Assembly (NCBI GenBank): GCA_024233115.1
Contig: JACKQB010000004.1
Location: 603,367 to 667,366 of the forward strand
Length of the DNA: 64,000 bases
Direction: 5' to 3'
From: Akkermansiaceae bacterium
Lineage (GTDB): Bacteria > Verrucomicrobiota > Verrucomicrobiia > Verrucomicrobiales > Akkermansiaceae
Under the pieces are notes generated by a model. It did not search any database. It was not told where the DNA came from and was given only the letters and a program-made list of their open reading frames with translations. How positions within the stretch are numbered: position 1 is the stretch's first letter; the number at the start of each line of letters is the position of its first letter. The position numbers and the translations under genes were made by a program. Of the stretch, positions 34,444 to 42,752 are shown piece after piece.

Positions 34444-34562
34444 GTCGAACAAGGCGCTTCATCCGACCGTTAACCGTCCGTGAGTTTGCGGCGGGCGGCT
34501 TGCTGATGCCCCATATTTGGTTTATGACATTTACACACCGGCGGTTGAGCTCTACGTTCGGC
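34444..34562 (+). repeat. attC-68
   Basis: Subfamily II; R'' GTCGAAC, R' GTTCGGC. Confidence 0.95.
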
Positions 34563-34872
34563 CATAATAAGAATGCACGCATTGTGTTGCGTGTTGCCGC
34601 GTTGGTTAGATGAATGGGTTATTGGTTGATCATGGTCATCAGGTTCGATGCTGGATGTTCCCGCTGCCGCGCTCGCTCTACCTTGATCCATCGATGTCGG
34701 TTTATAGATTGAGGGTGGTTTGATCCATGTTGCCCATCGGTTTTCTCCGTGGTCGTTGCTCTGGCGTTTCTGGCTTCGGTCGACATGCCTGGCTTTCGCA
34801 CGCTTGCAGAGACGGTCGGTGTGAATGATGGGGGACGTTTAAGGGAGCCGGGTGGTGTTTGAGAGGATGGTT
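34557..34872. other. ORF-less cassette body, family C copy 4 (C69)
   Basis: This is 316 bp and almost identical to C63 (one visible change, GATGCTGGATG for GATGCCGGATG). Confidence 0.78.
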
Positions 34873-34990
34873 GCCGAACAAGTCGCTTCATCCGACCGTT
34901 AACCGTCCTCGACTTCACACAGTTTTACAGCAATCATCCGTTCGAGGTTTGTCGCGTTTGACTCACCGGCGGTTGAGCTCTACGTTCGAT
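34873..34990 (+). repeat. attC-69
   Basis: Subfamily II variant (AAGTCGCTTCATCC); R'' GCCGAAC, R' GTTCGAT. Confidence 0.95.
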
Positions 34991-35003
34991 AAGAATAAAT
35001 ACT

Positions 35004-35399
35004 ATGAAAACGAAATTATTGGTTGGGCTACTGCTTTTGGGAGCAGCAATGTTTGTTGCATGGCCAATAATAAGATCATTCTCACATCATCATGATCATT
35101 CGATGGTAAGAACTTACAATAAGTCTAATGCTATAGCCATAGCTTACCTTAATTGGATGTCTGAGTATGGAGAGAGACCATCTGCGACAGATCAGCCGAT
35201 GGTGGATATTCTCAACCAAGGTGGACCTAAGCAGATCAGGTTCCTAGACGACCGCGATGTTGAAGACGCGTGGGGGACAAAATTCCGTGTATATATCGGC
35301 AATGGTGAGATGATTGTTTGGTCGGCAGGTAGGGATCGTAAGTTTTCAGAGGTGCCAGGAGAAGGAGACGACCTTATTTTTGCACAGGCAATAAAATAG
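35004..35399 (+). CDS. Membrane-anchored protein with pseudopilin (GspG-like) C-terminal domain (C70)
   Basis: The 131-residue product has an N-terminal membrane segment (KLLVGLLLLGAAMFVAW) and a histidine-rich patch (SFSHHHDHSM). Its C-terminal part resembles type II secretion GspG major pseudopilins (VEDAWGTKFRVYIGNGEMIV, then WSAGRDRKFSEVPGEGDDLI), where the corresponding region binds calcium. It lacks the type IV prepilin cleavage motif (G-F-[TS]-L-x-E), so it is probably not assembled into a pseudopilus. Confidence 0.78.
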   Translation: MKTKLLVGLLLLGAAMFVAWPIIRSFSHHHDHSMVRTYNKSNAIAIAYLNWMSEYGERPSATDQPMVDILNQGGPKQIRFLDDRDVEDAWGTKFRVYIGNGEMIVWSAGRDRKFSEVPGEGDDLIFAQAIK

Positions 35400-35516
35400 A
35401 TCGAACAAGGCGGTGCTGACGACCGTTAACCGTTCGTAGTCGGAAGCCATTTTACAGTTAAGACCTCCCTCGATTGCTCACCGTTTTACATGCGGCGGCA
35501 GACCTCTACGTTCGGC
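35400..35516 (+). repeat. attC-70
   Basis: Subfamily V (AAGGCGGTGCTGACGACC with GCGGCAGACCTCTACG); R'' ATCGAAC, R' GTTCGGC. Confidence 0.93.
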
Positions 35517-35525
35517 AATAATAAT

Positions 35526-35879
35526 ATGATCGTGTATATAACAGCAGGGGTGATCATTGTGTTGCTTTTATTCTCTATGGTTATTGAGGCGCACAGCTAT
35601 AAACGTCAACTTAGGGTCGGTCTATCTGAAGTGCAGTTAGACGGTGTTCTTAATGACAGAAGAGGCTATATTCTAAGTGCTCCTGCAATTTTTGTGATGT
35701 CTATCGTCGCGGTAGCATTGTGTGTGCATTCACTACTGAGAATCTTCGAAGGAGAATACCTCAGAAGCACTATATTCATCTTCATTGCCGTCACGTATGT
35801 TTTTAACACAAGTATATCTTGTGGGGTGCGACGCGCTGCAAAGAAAGTGGCCGAACAAGTCGCTGCATCCGACCGCTAA
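35526..35879 (+). CDS. Hypothetical three-helix membrane protein with attC tail (C71)
   Basis: The 117-residue product has hydrophobic segments at the N-terminus (VYITAGVIIVLLLFSMVI), in the centre (APAIFVMSIVAVALCVHSLL) and near the end (STIFIFIAVTYVFNTSI). A short basic stretch (VRRAAKKV) leads into the attC-encoded AEQVAASDR. No family is recognised. Confidence 0.8.
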   Translation: MIVYITAGVIIVLLLFSMVIEAHSYKRQLRVGLSEVQLDGVLNDRRGYILSAPAIFVMSIVAVALCVHSLLRIFEGEYLRSTIFIFIAVTYVFNTSISCGVRRAAKKVAEQVAASDR

Positions 35880-35967
35880 CCGCGCTCGACTTTGCTCGGG
35901 TTTAGACGAAACAACCATGTTTAGCCTATGACCGTTGACCCGACGGCGGTTGAGCTATACGTTCGAT
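35850..35967 (+). repeat. attC-71
   Basis: Subfamily I with a GAGCTATACG right arm; R'' GCCGAAC, R' GTTCGAT. Confidence 0.95.
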
Positions 35968-36282
35968 AATTATTGATTCTTCGTGTTCAGTATTGCCCTG
36001 GGGCATCGCCGATATGCCGCTATTATTGAATGATTTTGGATCGATGAACGCTTCCTGGAACGGCTTGAGTTTCTAGCTCATTTGGCTCGATATTGATGGT
36101 TTGGTTCTCGTTCGCTGCCATTGATAACATTTTAGAAGAATCTGATGTGAATGGTTTGGATTGGTTTCGCATTCCGTTTTCGGTGTGATGCACGATTCGA
36201 TTCACGCGGCGGTGATGGACACATCCAATGGTTCAGGATCTTCGTTACCCACGGCAGTTGTAAGGCGCATTGATCTGTGTAG
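35962..36282. other. ORF-less cassette body, family A copy 6 (C72)
   Basis: This is 321 bp. With C115 it forms a sub-lineage (CTTCCTGGAACGG, TTTCTAGCTCATTTGGCTCG). Both carry a IIIb attC where other family A copies carry IIIa. Confidence 0.8.
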
Positions 36283-36403
36283 ATCGAACAAGGCGATGCA
36301 TCCGACCCCTTGTAGCCCCCGACTTCATGATGACTGGCGAGAGCGATCTTGCGTTAATGATTATTGATCGTTGTCACACGGGCGGTTGATCTTTACGTTC
36401 GGC
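36283..36403 (+). repeat. attC-72
   Basis: Subfamily IIIb; R'' ATCGAAC, R' GTTCGGC. Confidence 0.93.
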
Positions 36404-36716
36404 AATAATAAGAATGCATGCATTGCGTTTCGTGTGTCCGTGTATGTTAGGCGAATGAGTTTTGGGGTTGCTCGTTGTCTTCAGGTTTCGATGACGGATG
36501 TTCCTGCTGCCGTATTCGCCGTTGCTTGATCCCTCGATGGAGATGTGATGGTTGAGGCTGGTTTGATCCATGTTGCTCATCGGCTTTCCCCATGATCGTT
36601 GGTCAACGGTTTCTGGCTTCGATGCATGATATGCCAGGCTATCGCACATTTGCAGAGACGGTCGGGACTAATGGTTGGTGACGGTTTTGCGTACATGCGG
36701 TGTTTGCAAGAATGTG
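36398..36716. other. ORF-less cassette body, family G copy 1 (C73)
   Basis: This 319-bp body has the mini-ORF MHALRFVCPCMLGE (ATG 36414) in the normal start place. The body is a distant relative of family C (GATGTTCCTGCTGCCG, GTTTGATCCATGTTGC). It ends with the module GGCTATCGCACATTTGCAGAGACGGTCGG. Confidence 0.76.
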
Positions 36717-36834
36717 GCCGAACAAGGCGCTTCATCCGACCGTTAACCGTCCCACAGTTTGCAACGAGTGAGAGGTATTGACCATTTCAGGTTTGTGGCG
36801 GTTGACTCACCGGCGGTTGAGCTCTACGTTCGGC
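36717..36834 (+). repeat. attC-73
   Basis: Subfamily II; R'' GCCGAAC, R' GTTCGGC. Confidence 0.95.
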
Positions 36835-36844
36835 AATAATAAGA

Positions 36845-37243
36845 ATGAATCCGATTGCGACAGCTTATCCCTCCGAAGGGATGCCTGAATCATTTTCAAC
36901 CATGCTTCAGCTATCTTGGTGCTTGGCATTTATTGGGATATTTATGGTTTGGGTGATGGTCAGGATTGATGGTCGCTATAATAGGCTGCATAGGAGGCTT
37001 CAATACTGTTTCATGGGTTTGGCTCTTGTGCCTGTATTGGGATATTCTTATTTATACTGGTTGGATTATGTTCCCAAGGCATCGGACGGCACACCTGCAA
37101 GCCTGCCATTTTGGTATGCCATGCTGATTCCGATACTGCCTCTAATGTTTGGAACCCTGACACGTATAGGCTACCGGGTGTTTGGTCACGATAACGCGCT
37201 GACAGAGAATGTGGCCGAACAAGGCGCTTCATCCGACCGTTAA
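36845..37243 (+). CDS. Hypothetical three-helix membrane protein with attC tail, copy 2 of 2 (C74)
   Basis: The 132-residue translation is identical to the product at 2340, including the AEQGASSDR end. Leader and attC body also match. The neighbouring cassettes are different. Confidence 0.85.
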   Translation: MNPIATAYPSEGMPESFSTMLQLSWCLAFIGIFMVWVMVRIDGRYNRLHRRLQYCFMGLALVPVLGYSYLYWLDYVPKASDGTPASLPFWYAMLIPILPLMFGTLTRIGYRVFGHDNALTENVAEQGASSDR

Positions 37244-37330
37244 CCGTTCTCAACTCGCGTAGTTTAAGAGTGAAAGACCGTTTTTGGCTAGTGACGGTTG
37301 ACCCGGCGGCGGTTGAGCTCTACGTTCGGC
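37214..37330 (+). repeat. attC-74
   Basis: Subfamily II; R'' GCCGAAC, R' GTTCGGC. Confidence 0.95.
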
Positions 37331-37342
37331 AATAATAATATA

Positions 37343-37609
37343 ATGCATGAATACATCACACAGAATCCATTGTTTAGCGCGATGATAGCAATTAGCTTTG
37401 TAGTTTCATTACGAGTTTGCCTAGGCTTATTCCTGCTGCCCAAGCACCGTGAGATACCGTTTTTGCGGCGCACTGTATGGTCGATATTGGTCTGGTTTCC
37501 GTTTATCGGGCCATTTTTATATTTCTGCCTGTATCGGGTGCCAAATGATAGAGCTGGAGGGACGAATGGATCTGTAAGCTCAAGCGCTGAAGGTAGTGCC
37601 TTTCTCTAG
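37343..37609 (+). CDS. Small membrane protein with PLDc_N-like domain (C75)
   Basis: The 88-residue product has two helices (LFSAMIAISFVVSLRVCLGLF and SILVWFPFIGPFLYFCLY). The second, with its W-x-P-F-I-G-P-x-x-Y-F core, matches the phospholipase D nuclease N-terminal (PLDc_N) membrane domain. That domain occurs alone in many small proteins of unknown role. The C-terminus is short and polar (GTNGSVSSSAEGSAFL). Confidence 0.78.
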   Translation: MHEYITQNPLFSAMIAISFVVSLRVCLGLFLLPKHREIPFLRRTVWSILVWFPFIGPFLYFCLYRVPNDRAGGTNGSVSSSAEGSAFL

Positions 37610-37627
37610 CGGAAGACAAGAATTGTG

Positions 37628-37744
37628 GCCGAACAAGGCGCTTCATCCGACCGTTAACCGTTCCCAGGCCAGAAACCATTTCACGGAATCAACCACGCAT
37701 AGCCTTGGACCTTGTCACACCGGCGGTTGAGCTCTACGTTCGGC
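37628..37744 (+). repeat. attC-75
   Basis: Subfamily II; R'' GCCGAAC, R' GTTCGGC. Confidence 0.95.
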
Positions 37745-37758
37745 TATAATAATAAGAC

Positions 37759-38037
37759 ATGATCGCACGTCACACCGAGATAGTAGAAGCCATCAAGACA
37801 GAGTATGGTGTATTAGTCCGTGAGGCATACCACGGCCATCCCAAAGGTGTATCGAACATTTACCTACTAAGCGATGATGGCATTTTGTGGGAGGCGGAGT
37901 TGCCCATGTATGGAGATGTATATGCAAATCCCATTATTGTGGAAGGGGACTTCTTTAGATGTGCTAGTTGGGGAGGTATGACGTGTAGCGTTTCTCTGGA
38001 GACGGGGAAGATCGTTGAGAGCATTCTTACCAAATAA
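37759..38037 (+). CDS. Hypothetical soluble protein, copy 2 of 2 (C76)
   Basis: The 92 residues are identical to the product at 11743, in an apparently identical cassette. The neighbours on both sides differ from those of copy 1. Confidence 0.78.
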   Translation: MIARHTEIVEAIKTEYGVLVREAYHGHPKGVSNIYLLSDDGILWEAELPMYGDVYANPIIVEGDFFRCASWGGMTCSVSLETGKIVESILTK

Positions 38038-38041
38038 TCTT

Positions 38042-38159
38042 GCCGAACAAGGCGCTTCATCCGACCGTTAACCGCCCCACAGTTTGCAGCGAGTGAGAGG
38101 TATTGACCATTTCAGGTTTGTGGCGGTTGACTCACCGGCGGTTGAGCTCTACGTTCGGC
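38042..38159 (+). repeat. attC-76
   Basis: Subfamily II; R'' GCCGAAC, R' GTTCGGC. Confidence 0.95.
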
Positions 38160-38193
38160 AATAATATAACAAGAATCCCCTCAGCATAATTTA

Positions 38194-38562
38194 GTGTCTG
38201 GAACTCGTCATATACGTTACAAATTTTCTTCTCATGGGATCACACTTTGCGAGAGGCGCTGGCTCATACTTGAGCGGTGTGTATTTACCGAATGGAAGGA
38301 CATTCGAGTAATCAAGGCCGAGTTACGAGATTGCTTCTCTGTTCATGCATTTGGCTTTCGCCTAATAGTTGATGATGTGAATGGCATTTTCATTACAGAC
38401 CTCGATGACCAATGGGACGAATTCAGTATGCACGTATACACAAATTTCCCTGATATTGATCGAGCAGTGATAGCACAGATAGAAGGGGCATTTCCACGCG
38501 AATCCGAAGCTATATGCTGGTCAAAAAAATCGGCCGAACAAGGCGCTTCATCCGACCGTTAA
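38194..38562 (+). CDS. Hypothetical soluble protein with attC tail, GTG start (C77)
   Basis: The frame has no usable ATG near the core; the best start is GTG 38194, 34 bp after it. The 122-residue product is PH-like or immunity-like in texture (RYKFSSHGITLCERRWLILE, FTEWKDIRVIKAELRD, FGFRLIVDDVNGIFITDLDD), with a helical end (IDRAVIAQIEGAF). It finishes with AEQGASSDR from attC. No family is recognised. Confidence 0.72.
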   Translation: MSGTRHIRYKFSSHGITLCERRWLILERCVFTEWKDIRVIKAELRDCFSVHAFGFRLIVDDVNGIFITDLDDQWDEFSMHVYTNFPDIDRAVIAQIEGAFPRESEAICWSKKSAEQGASSDR

Positions 38563-38651
38563 CCGTCCGTGAGTTTGCTGCGGGCGGCTTGCTTATGACC
38601 GTTTTTGGTTTGCGGCGGTTGACTCGGCGGCGGTTGAGCTCTACGTTCGGC
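38533..38651 (+). repeat. attC-77
   Basis: Subfamily II; R'' GCCGAAC, R' GTTCGGC. Confidence 0.95.
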
Positions 38652-38661
38652 AATAATTATA

Positions 38662-39003
38662 ATGAATGCATTATTCAGCATCCTCACTCGTATTGCGATG
38701 GGTGAAAAGATGGAATCTTCGACCAAGCGAGATACCGCGCATTGGCTTGGTTCATTTGCTATCTTACCGATATGGATACTGGGTTCTTCGGCTCTGATGC
38801 GCCGGTTGAACCGGATCTGGGATGGATACATTACAGACCATGCATGGTGCCTGATATTGTTCGCGATTCTGGCATTTCTGCTGCTCTTAATACTCTGTTT
38901 GGCTATAACCAGAGTTTTCCTTTATCGACCGCTTGCATTGATACTTTTAGCTGTAATCACATGGAGTGGTTGTTTCTGGTTTGTTTGTGCGAAGCTCACG
39001 TAA
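38662..39003 (+). CDS. Hypothetical membrane protein, intact copy of the gene split in C92 (C78)
   Basis: The 113-residue product has likely membrane segments LGSFAILPIWILGSSALM, CLILFAILAFLLLLILCLAI and LALILLAVITWSGCFWFVC. A second in-frame ATG (38707) lies at MESSTKRDT, so a shorter form of 98 residues is possible. No family is recognised. The split copy starts at 45640. Confidence 0.8.
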   Translation: MNALFSILTRIAMGEKMESSTKRDTAHWLGSFAILPIWILGSSALMRRLNRIWDGYITDHAWCLILFAILAFLLLLILCLAITRVFLYRPLALILLAVITWSGCFWFVCAKLT

Positions 39004-39015
39004 GCGAAGAAAGTG

Positions 39016-39132
39016 GCCGAACAAGTCGCTGCATCCGACCGTTAACCGTTTTCGACTTCACACAGTTTTACAGCAATCATCCGTTTGTGGTTTGTGTCGT
39101 TTACACACCGGCGGTTGAGCTTTACGTTCTGC
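39016..39132 (+). repeat. attC-78
   Basis: Subfamily I; R'' GCCGAAC, R' GTTCTGC. Confidence 0.95.
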
Positions 39133-39146
39133 AATAATAATAATAG

Positions 39147-39174
39147 TTGCAAACACAACGATTTACGGTATATT
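39147..39174 (+). promoter_or_regulatory. Promoter of brnTA cassette
   Basis: TTGCAA (39147-39152) and TATATT (39169-39174) are 16 bp apart and lie between the core site and brnT. Transcription would start within a few bases of the GTG, so the brnT message may be leaderless. Confidence 0.65.
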
Positions 39175-39185
39175 AAGTATACCGT
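39165..39185. promoter_or_regulatory. Palindromic operator overlapping the brnTA -10 and start
   Basis: ACGGTATA and TATACCGT form a perfect 8-bp inverted repeat around TTAAG. It covers the -10 box and runs into the GTG. Autorepression by the BrnT-BrnA complex is the known behaviour of such operons. Confidence 0.75.
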
Positions 39186-39444
39186 GACGTTCGAGTTTGA
39201 CCCAGAAAAAAGCCGGAGCAATGAATCAAAACATGGAATCGATTTTACATCAGCCCAAGCCTTGTGGCAGGACGAAGACAGAGTTGTCTTTCCCGCTAAT
39301 AGCGAGACAGAACAGCGGTTTGCCTTGCTTGCAAGCTTTGGTGGCAAGGTGTGGGCCGCATTCTACACGATGAGAGAAGAAAGAATTCGGATCATTTCTG
39401 TAAGACGAGCAAGAACAAAGGAGATAGAAGTATATGAAAGCTGA
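39184..39444 (+). CDS. brnT: BrnT-like toxin (C79)
   Basis: The 86-residue product starts at GTG and matches BrnT ribonuclease toxins in length and motifs: FEFDPEKSRSNESKHGIDF at the N-terminus, then FTSAQALWQD, and the C-terminal IRIISVRRARTKEIEVYES. BrnT cleaves RNA and halts translation until bound by BrnA. The gene overlaps brnA by 11 bp (39434-39444). Having its own promoter and operator is typical of toxin-antitoxin cassettes in integrons, where they stabilise the array. Confidence 0.9.
   Translation: MTFEFDPEKSRSNESKHGIDFTSAQALWQDEDRVVFPANSETEQRFALLASFGGKVWAAFYTMREERIRIISVRRARTKEIEVYES
39418..39423 (+). promoter_or_regulatory. Shine-Dalgarno of brnA
   Basis: AAGGAG lies 10 bp before the brnA ATG. 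It is notable because first genes of cassettes in this array lack such a site. Confidence 0.7.
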
Positions 39445-39700
39445 AGAACTAGATAAGATTTTTGATGACGGAGAGGAGGACATTCTTCCTTATCTGGATT
39501 TGAGTAAAGCCGTTCGCCCAGGTCATCAAGCCAAGCGTGTGAACGTCGATTTTCCTATATGGATGGTTTCACGCTTGGATCATGAAGCGGATCGTGTTGG
39601 CGTAGCGCGACAGGCTTTGATCAAAATATGGATTGCCGAGCGATTACACGAGTCGCGTAAGAATAATACGGCAGAACAAGTCGCTGCATCCGACCGCTAA
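39434..39700 (+). CDS. brnA: BrnA-like antitoxin with attC tail (C79)
   Basis: The 88-residue product has an acidic N-terminal half (ELDKIFDDGEEDILPYLDLS) that would wrap the toxin. A ribbon-helix-helix DNA-binding half follows (AKRVNVDFPIWMVSRLDHEA, then VGVARQALIKIWIAERL), as in BrnA. It should neutralise BrnT and repress the operon at the palindrome. The native C-terminus (HESRKNNT) is extended by the attC-encoded AEQVAASDR, so the tag sits on an antitoxin, a class of protein usually controlled by proteolysis. Confidence 0.88.
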   Translation: MKAEELDKIFDDGEEDILPYLDLSKAVRPGHQAKRVNVDFPIWMVSRLDHEADRVGVARQALIKIWIAERLHESRKNNTAEQVAASDR

Positions 39701-39789
39701 CCGCGCTCGACTCCAGCTCTGTTTTACACGAATCGACCGCTTAGAGCCTTTCACTATTTACGGGGCGGCGGTTGAGCTTTACGTTCGGC
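39671..39789 (+). repeat. attC-79
   Basis: Subfamily I; R'' GCAGAAC, R' GTTCGGC. Confidence 0.95.
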
Positions 39790-39812
39790 AATAATAAAAA
39801 CGCATACTAACA

Positions 39813-40178
39813 ATGAGTGGTAAATTTAGAATGTTTCGGTTTACAGCACACCTTTTGACTCTATCCTTTTTGCTATACTTAGCGTATGAGGGATGGGATG
39901 CATATAGGGTTACATCTCAAGTTGAGGCAATAGCAGATTATGATTCTAAAGCGGTTCAGGAGCGATTTATACGTGAGGTTGGCAAGGAATACACAATTCA
40001 TATGCATACAGAAGTTGTCTCAATGTGCAGTATGGCGGCGAGTAATCGCGAGCTTAACAAGGTTACTATGATCTCTAATCTGAGGCATACGAAGGAGATT
40101 GGTGTGTTCGCCATGTGTGTTGCCTTTTTACAAGGATTGATGTTGCTGAGGTCATGCAAAAGTCATTCTGAAAACTAA
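39813..40178 (+). CDS. Hypothetical membrane protein, copy 2 of 2 (C80)
   Basis: The 121-residue product and long leader are the same as at 12710. The neighbours differ: copy 1 follows C26, while this copy follows the brnTA cassette. Confidence 0.8.
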   Translation: MSGKFRMFRFTAHLLTLSFLLYLAYEGWDAYRVTSQVEAIADYDSKAVQERFIREVGKEYTIHMHTEVVSMCSMAASNRELNKVTMISNLRHTKEIGVFAMCVAFLQGLMLLRSCKSHSEN

Positions 40179-40198
40179 CATGTTTTGCGATAAATGTG

Positions 40199-40317
40199 GC
40201 CGAACAAGTCGCTGCATCCGACCGCTAACCGCGCTCGACTCCAGCTCGGGTTTACACGAATTGACCGTTTAGAGCCTTTCACCATTTACGAGGCGGCGGT
40301 TGAGCTTTACGTTCGGT
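40199..40317 (+). repeat. attC-80
   Basis: Subfamily I; R'' GCCGAAC, R' GTTCGGT. Confidence 0.95.
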
Positions 40318-40620
40318 CAATAATAAGACCTTTTGATCAGATCGTTCGCGTTGGTGAAGAGTGAAGGGATTTTTGGTTTATCGAGCCTCCAGTCGTTGGA
40401 CAAATGATGCGGAATGGCGGTGAATGGTCGAATAAGCTACATCCTTCTGAGAAGTGCCTGATGGCTTGGCGGTTCACCCCGGAACTTTCATCACCGAACT
40501 TGGCACCATCCTATTTTGACATTTCAGACGTTGCCGCATATCCTCTGCACATGGCTAGAGCGGTCGGAGTGAATGGCCAGTGATCGTCTTCCGTGTTGGG
40601 CGTTTGTTAGAGTAAAATTT
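40312..40620. other. ORF-less cassette body, family J (single copy, C81)
   Basis: This 309-bp body starts TTCGGTCAATAATAAGACC. No convincing gene is seen. Its 3' part carries the module CACATGGCTAGAGCGGTCGG...GTGAATGGCCAGTGA, otherwise seen in families C and G. Confidence 0.72.
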
Positions 40621-40737
40621 ACCGAACAAGGCGAAGCATCCGACCGTTAACCGTCCTGAGTCCGAGACCTTTTTTAAGTTAAAAACATGAATGATCGGCA
40701 GCTGTTTTACACGCGGCGGTTGTTCTCTACGTTCGGC
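40621..40737 (+). repeat. attC-81
   Basis: Subfamily IV (AAGGCGAAGCATCC with TTGTTCTCTACG); R'' ACCGAAC, R' GTTCGGC. Confidence 0.93.
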
Positions 40738-40757
40738 AATAATAATAAGAACTCGTG

Positions 40758-41054
40758 ATGTTTGGTCGAAAGAGATGTGCCGTTCTTGCGTTAATCCTGG
40801 GAATTTACCTGATCGGATATGTTGGTGCACGGAAGAGCGAATTCATTGTTCATTCCGTTGTTCGCGACCACTCCAATAATTATTTAGAACATTCTGTCGT
40901 CGCTGGTGAGGGGAAGTTCATTGGCGCTGTGGTCAAGAACATCACATCTCAACTATATACCCCGATAAGGTTTCTTGAGACGAGGTATTGGTATTCTAAG
41001 CAGCCTATCGGCACGCCATTATCGAAGAAGCACCTCAAAGCCTTACATGACTAG
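40758..41054 (+). CDS. Hypothetical small exported or anchored protein (C82)
   Basis: The 98-residue product has a basic start (FGRKR) and a hydrophobic segment (AVLALILGIYLIGYVGA) that may be an anchor or signal peptide. The strand-rich remainder contains SEFIVHSVVRDHSNNYLEHS and TRYWYSKQPIGTPLS. GTG 40755 directly upstream is an alternative start. No family is recognised. Confidence 0.72.
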   Translation: MFGRKRCAVLALILGIYLIGYVGARKSEFIVHSVVRDHSNNYLEHSVVAGEGKFIGAVVKNITSQLYTPIRFLETRYWYSKQPIGTPLSKKHLKALHD

Positions 41055-41071
41055 CCTAATCAAGGATAGTG

Positions 41072-41188
41072 GCCGAACAAGACGCTTCATCCGACCGTTA
41101 ACCGTTCTCGACGCGCGTAGTCTGAGAGTGAAAAACCTTTTTAGATTGATCACGTTTGACCCACCGGCGGTTGAGCTTTACGTTCGGT
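41072..41188 (+). repeat. attC-82
   Basis: Subfamily II variant (AAGACGCTTCATCC); R'' GCCGAAC, R' GTTCGGT. Confidence 0.95.
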
Positions 41189-41201
41189 AATAATAAGAAT
41201 T

Positions 41202-41609
41202 ATGAAGACCAAGATTACAGGTATAACATTTTTTTTGGTGATATTTAGCAATCTCCATATTCTCGCAGGATTAGAGGAATTCCGGAATTACGATTATATC
41301 GTGATTTATGAAGAATATGATGCGACCAAAGATTCGTTTAAGAAGAAGACCTCATTGGGGATACCTCTAGATAAGGACACATCACAAATGATGGAGATTG
41401 CGATTAAGGCGAGTTGCCGAAGTGCACAGGCAAGTGGAGATGAGATACGTGGTCATATTTATCTTGGTTTACGAGGTGATCATGGTGTGAAGTTTTATGT
41501 TATCCGTGATCGTAATGGCGAAAAAGTTTTTCGCTGGAATAATGATTGGATTAAATTAAAGGATCTAATTAGGGTGGTGAAGTGGAAGCCAGCTATAGAT
41601 AATAATTGA
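41202..41609 (+). CDS. Hypothetical exported protein (C83)
   Basis: The 135-residue product has a signal peptide (GITFFLVIFSNLHILAG). The mature alpha/beta domain contains FRNYDYIVIYEEYDATKDSF, MMEIAIKASCRSAQASGDEI and VKFYVIRDRNGEKVFRWNND. Its stop TGA overlaps the first base of R'' ACCGAAC. No family is recognised. Confidence 0.8.
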   Translation: MKTKITGITFFLVIFSNLHILAGLEEFRNYDYIVIYEEYDATKDSFKKKTSLGIPLDKDTSQMMEIAIKASCRSAQASGDEIRGHIYLGLRGDHGVKFYVIRDRNGEKVFRWNNDWIKLKDLIRVVKWKPAIDNN

Positions 41610-41727
41610 CCGAACAAGGCGCTTCATCCGACCGTTAACCGTCCGCGAGTTTGCGACGGGCGGCTTGCTGATGACCATTTTTGGTTTGCGGCGGTTGACT
41701 CGGCGGCGGTTGAGCTCTACGTTCGAT
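41609..41727 (+). repeat. attC-83
   Basis: Subfamily II; R'' ACCGAAC, R' GTTCGAT. Confidence 0.95.
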
Positions 41728-42033
41728 AATAATAAGAAAGAATTTCCTTATGTTTCGTTAGATATGCCGCTGGTGGTTTTTGGTTGTGATCGTTGAATGG
41801 TTCCGTTGATCGGTTTGATTATCTCGCTCAGTCGATTGCAAGGGGTGGGTGACATCGGTTCTTCGCCTACATAATTTTTCGGTTGAGAGCATGGTGATGG
41901 TATCTGGAGGCGAGCGGTTCTTGTCGTCGAATGGTTGGAATCATTTTCTGGTGAATTCGCGAATTTGGTCACGGTGAATTGTTTCTGGATCATTTTCACC
42001 TACGCCCTGTGAATGGCGTATTGATCTGTGCGG
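41722..42033. other. ORF-less cassette body, family I (single copy, C84)
   Basis: This 312-bp body has no gene. The end GGCGTATTGATCTGTGCGGATC matches the family A/F tail. The hairpin is changed on both sides (GATCTG/CGGATC), so it still pairs with one G-U. Confidence 0.72.
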
Positions 42034-42151
42034 ATCGAACAAGGCGCTTCATCCGACCGTTAACCGTCCACGACTCGCGACCTGATAGAGATAAAGACCA
42101 TTTTTGGTGATTCGAAGATTGTCCTGTCGGCGGTTGAGCTCTACGTTCGGT
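42034..42151 (+). repeat. attC-84
   Basis: Subfamily II; R'' ATCGAAC, R' GTTCGGT. Confidence 0.95.
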
Positions 42152-42189
42152 AAAAAATAAGAATCTCTTCGGTGAAGTGTCATCTAGAT

Positions 42190-42624
42190 ATGAGTAATAT
42201 GACATTAAGGTGCTATGCTCTATGCGTATTGAAGTCCCGATTAGCATGGTTTGCCCTATTCCCATTGATGTTTTTAGTATGGGTTTGGTTTGATTCCTCT
42301 AGTATGTATCGCAGCTTTGAGTTCTGTTGGGGGAGGTTTGTAGGTTGTGTTGAATTATATGAAGGATCGTTTGGCTTTGGATATGATATACATGATGACC
42401 AAAACTACCCTGGAGATTCGATTTACTACGTCGAACGACTTAATGATAATTGGTTTGTGTTTGCTAAGCCTTATAGTGTTGAGGCTACATCCGAAGACTT
42501 TTCCGTTAGAACACTTACATATATTGCCTCTTGGTTTTTAGTCGCAGTATATTTAACTTTAGTTGTTCCATTAATAATATGGAGGGCGGTGTCTACGTCT
42601 AAGCGGCAAGATCTAAAAAACTAA
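42190..42624 (+). CDS. Hypothetical membrane protein (C85)
   Basis: The 144-residue product has an N-terminal helix (WFALFPLMFLVWVWF) and a C-terminal helix (YIASWFLVAVYLTLVVPLII). They enclose an extracytoplasmic domain of about 75 residues with WGRFVGCVELYEGSFGFGYD and SIYYVERLNDNWFVF. ATG 42190 is preferred over GTG 42172. The ATG is 38 bp from the core, far for this array. Confidence 0.75.
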   Translation: MSNMTLRCYALCVLKSRLAWFALFPLMFLVWVWFDSSSMYRSFEFCWGRFVGCVELYEGSFGFGYDIHDDQNYPGDSIYYVERLNDNWFVFAKPYSVEATSEDFSVRTLTYIASWFLVAVYLTLVVPLIIWRAVSTSKRQDLKN

Positions 42625-42741
42625 CCGAACAAGTCGCTGCATCCGACCGTTAACCGTTCTCGACGCCACGGAGTTTTAGAGCGAAAAACCCTTTTAGATT
42701 TATCAAGTTTGACCCACCGGCGGTTGAGCTTTACGTTAGGC
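42624..42741 (+). repeat. attC-85
   Basis: Subfamily I; R'' ACCGAAC, R' GTTAGGC. Confidence 0.95.
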
Positions 42742-42752
42742 AATATAAGAAT

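Noticed and set aside
39085..39183. Upstream extension of the brnT frame into attC
   Set aside because: The promoter, the palindromic operator and the length of BrnT proteins place the start at GTG 39184; the upstream residues are attC translation.
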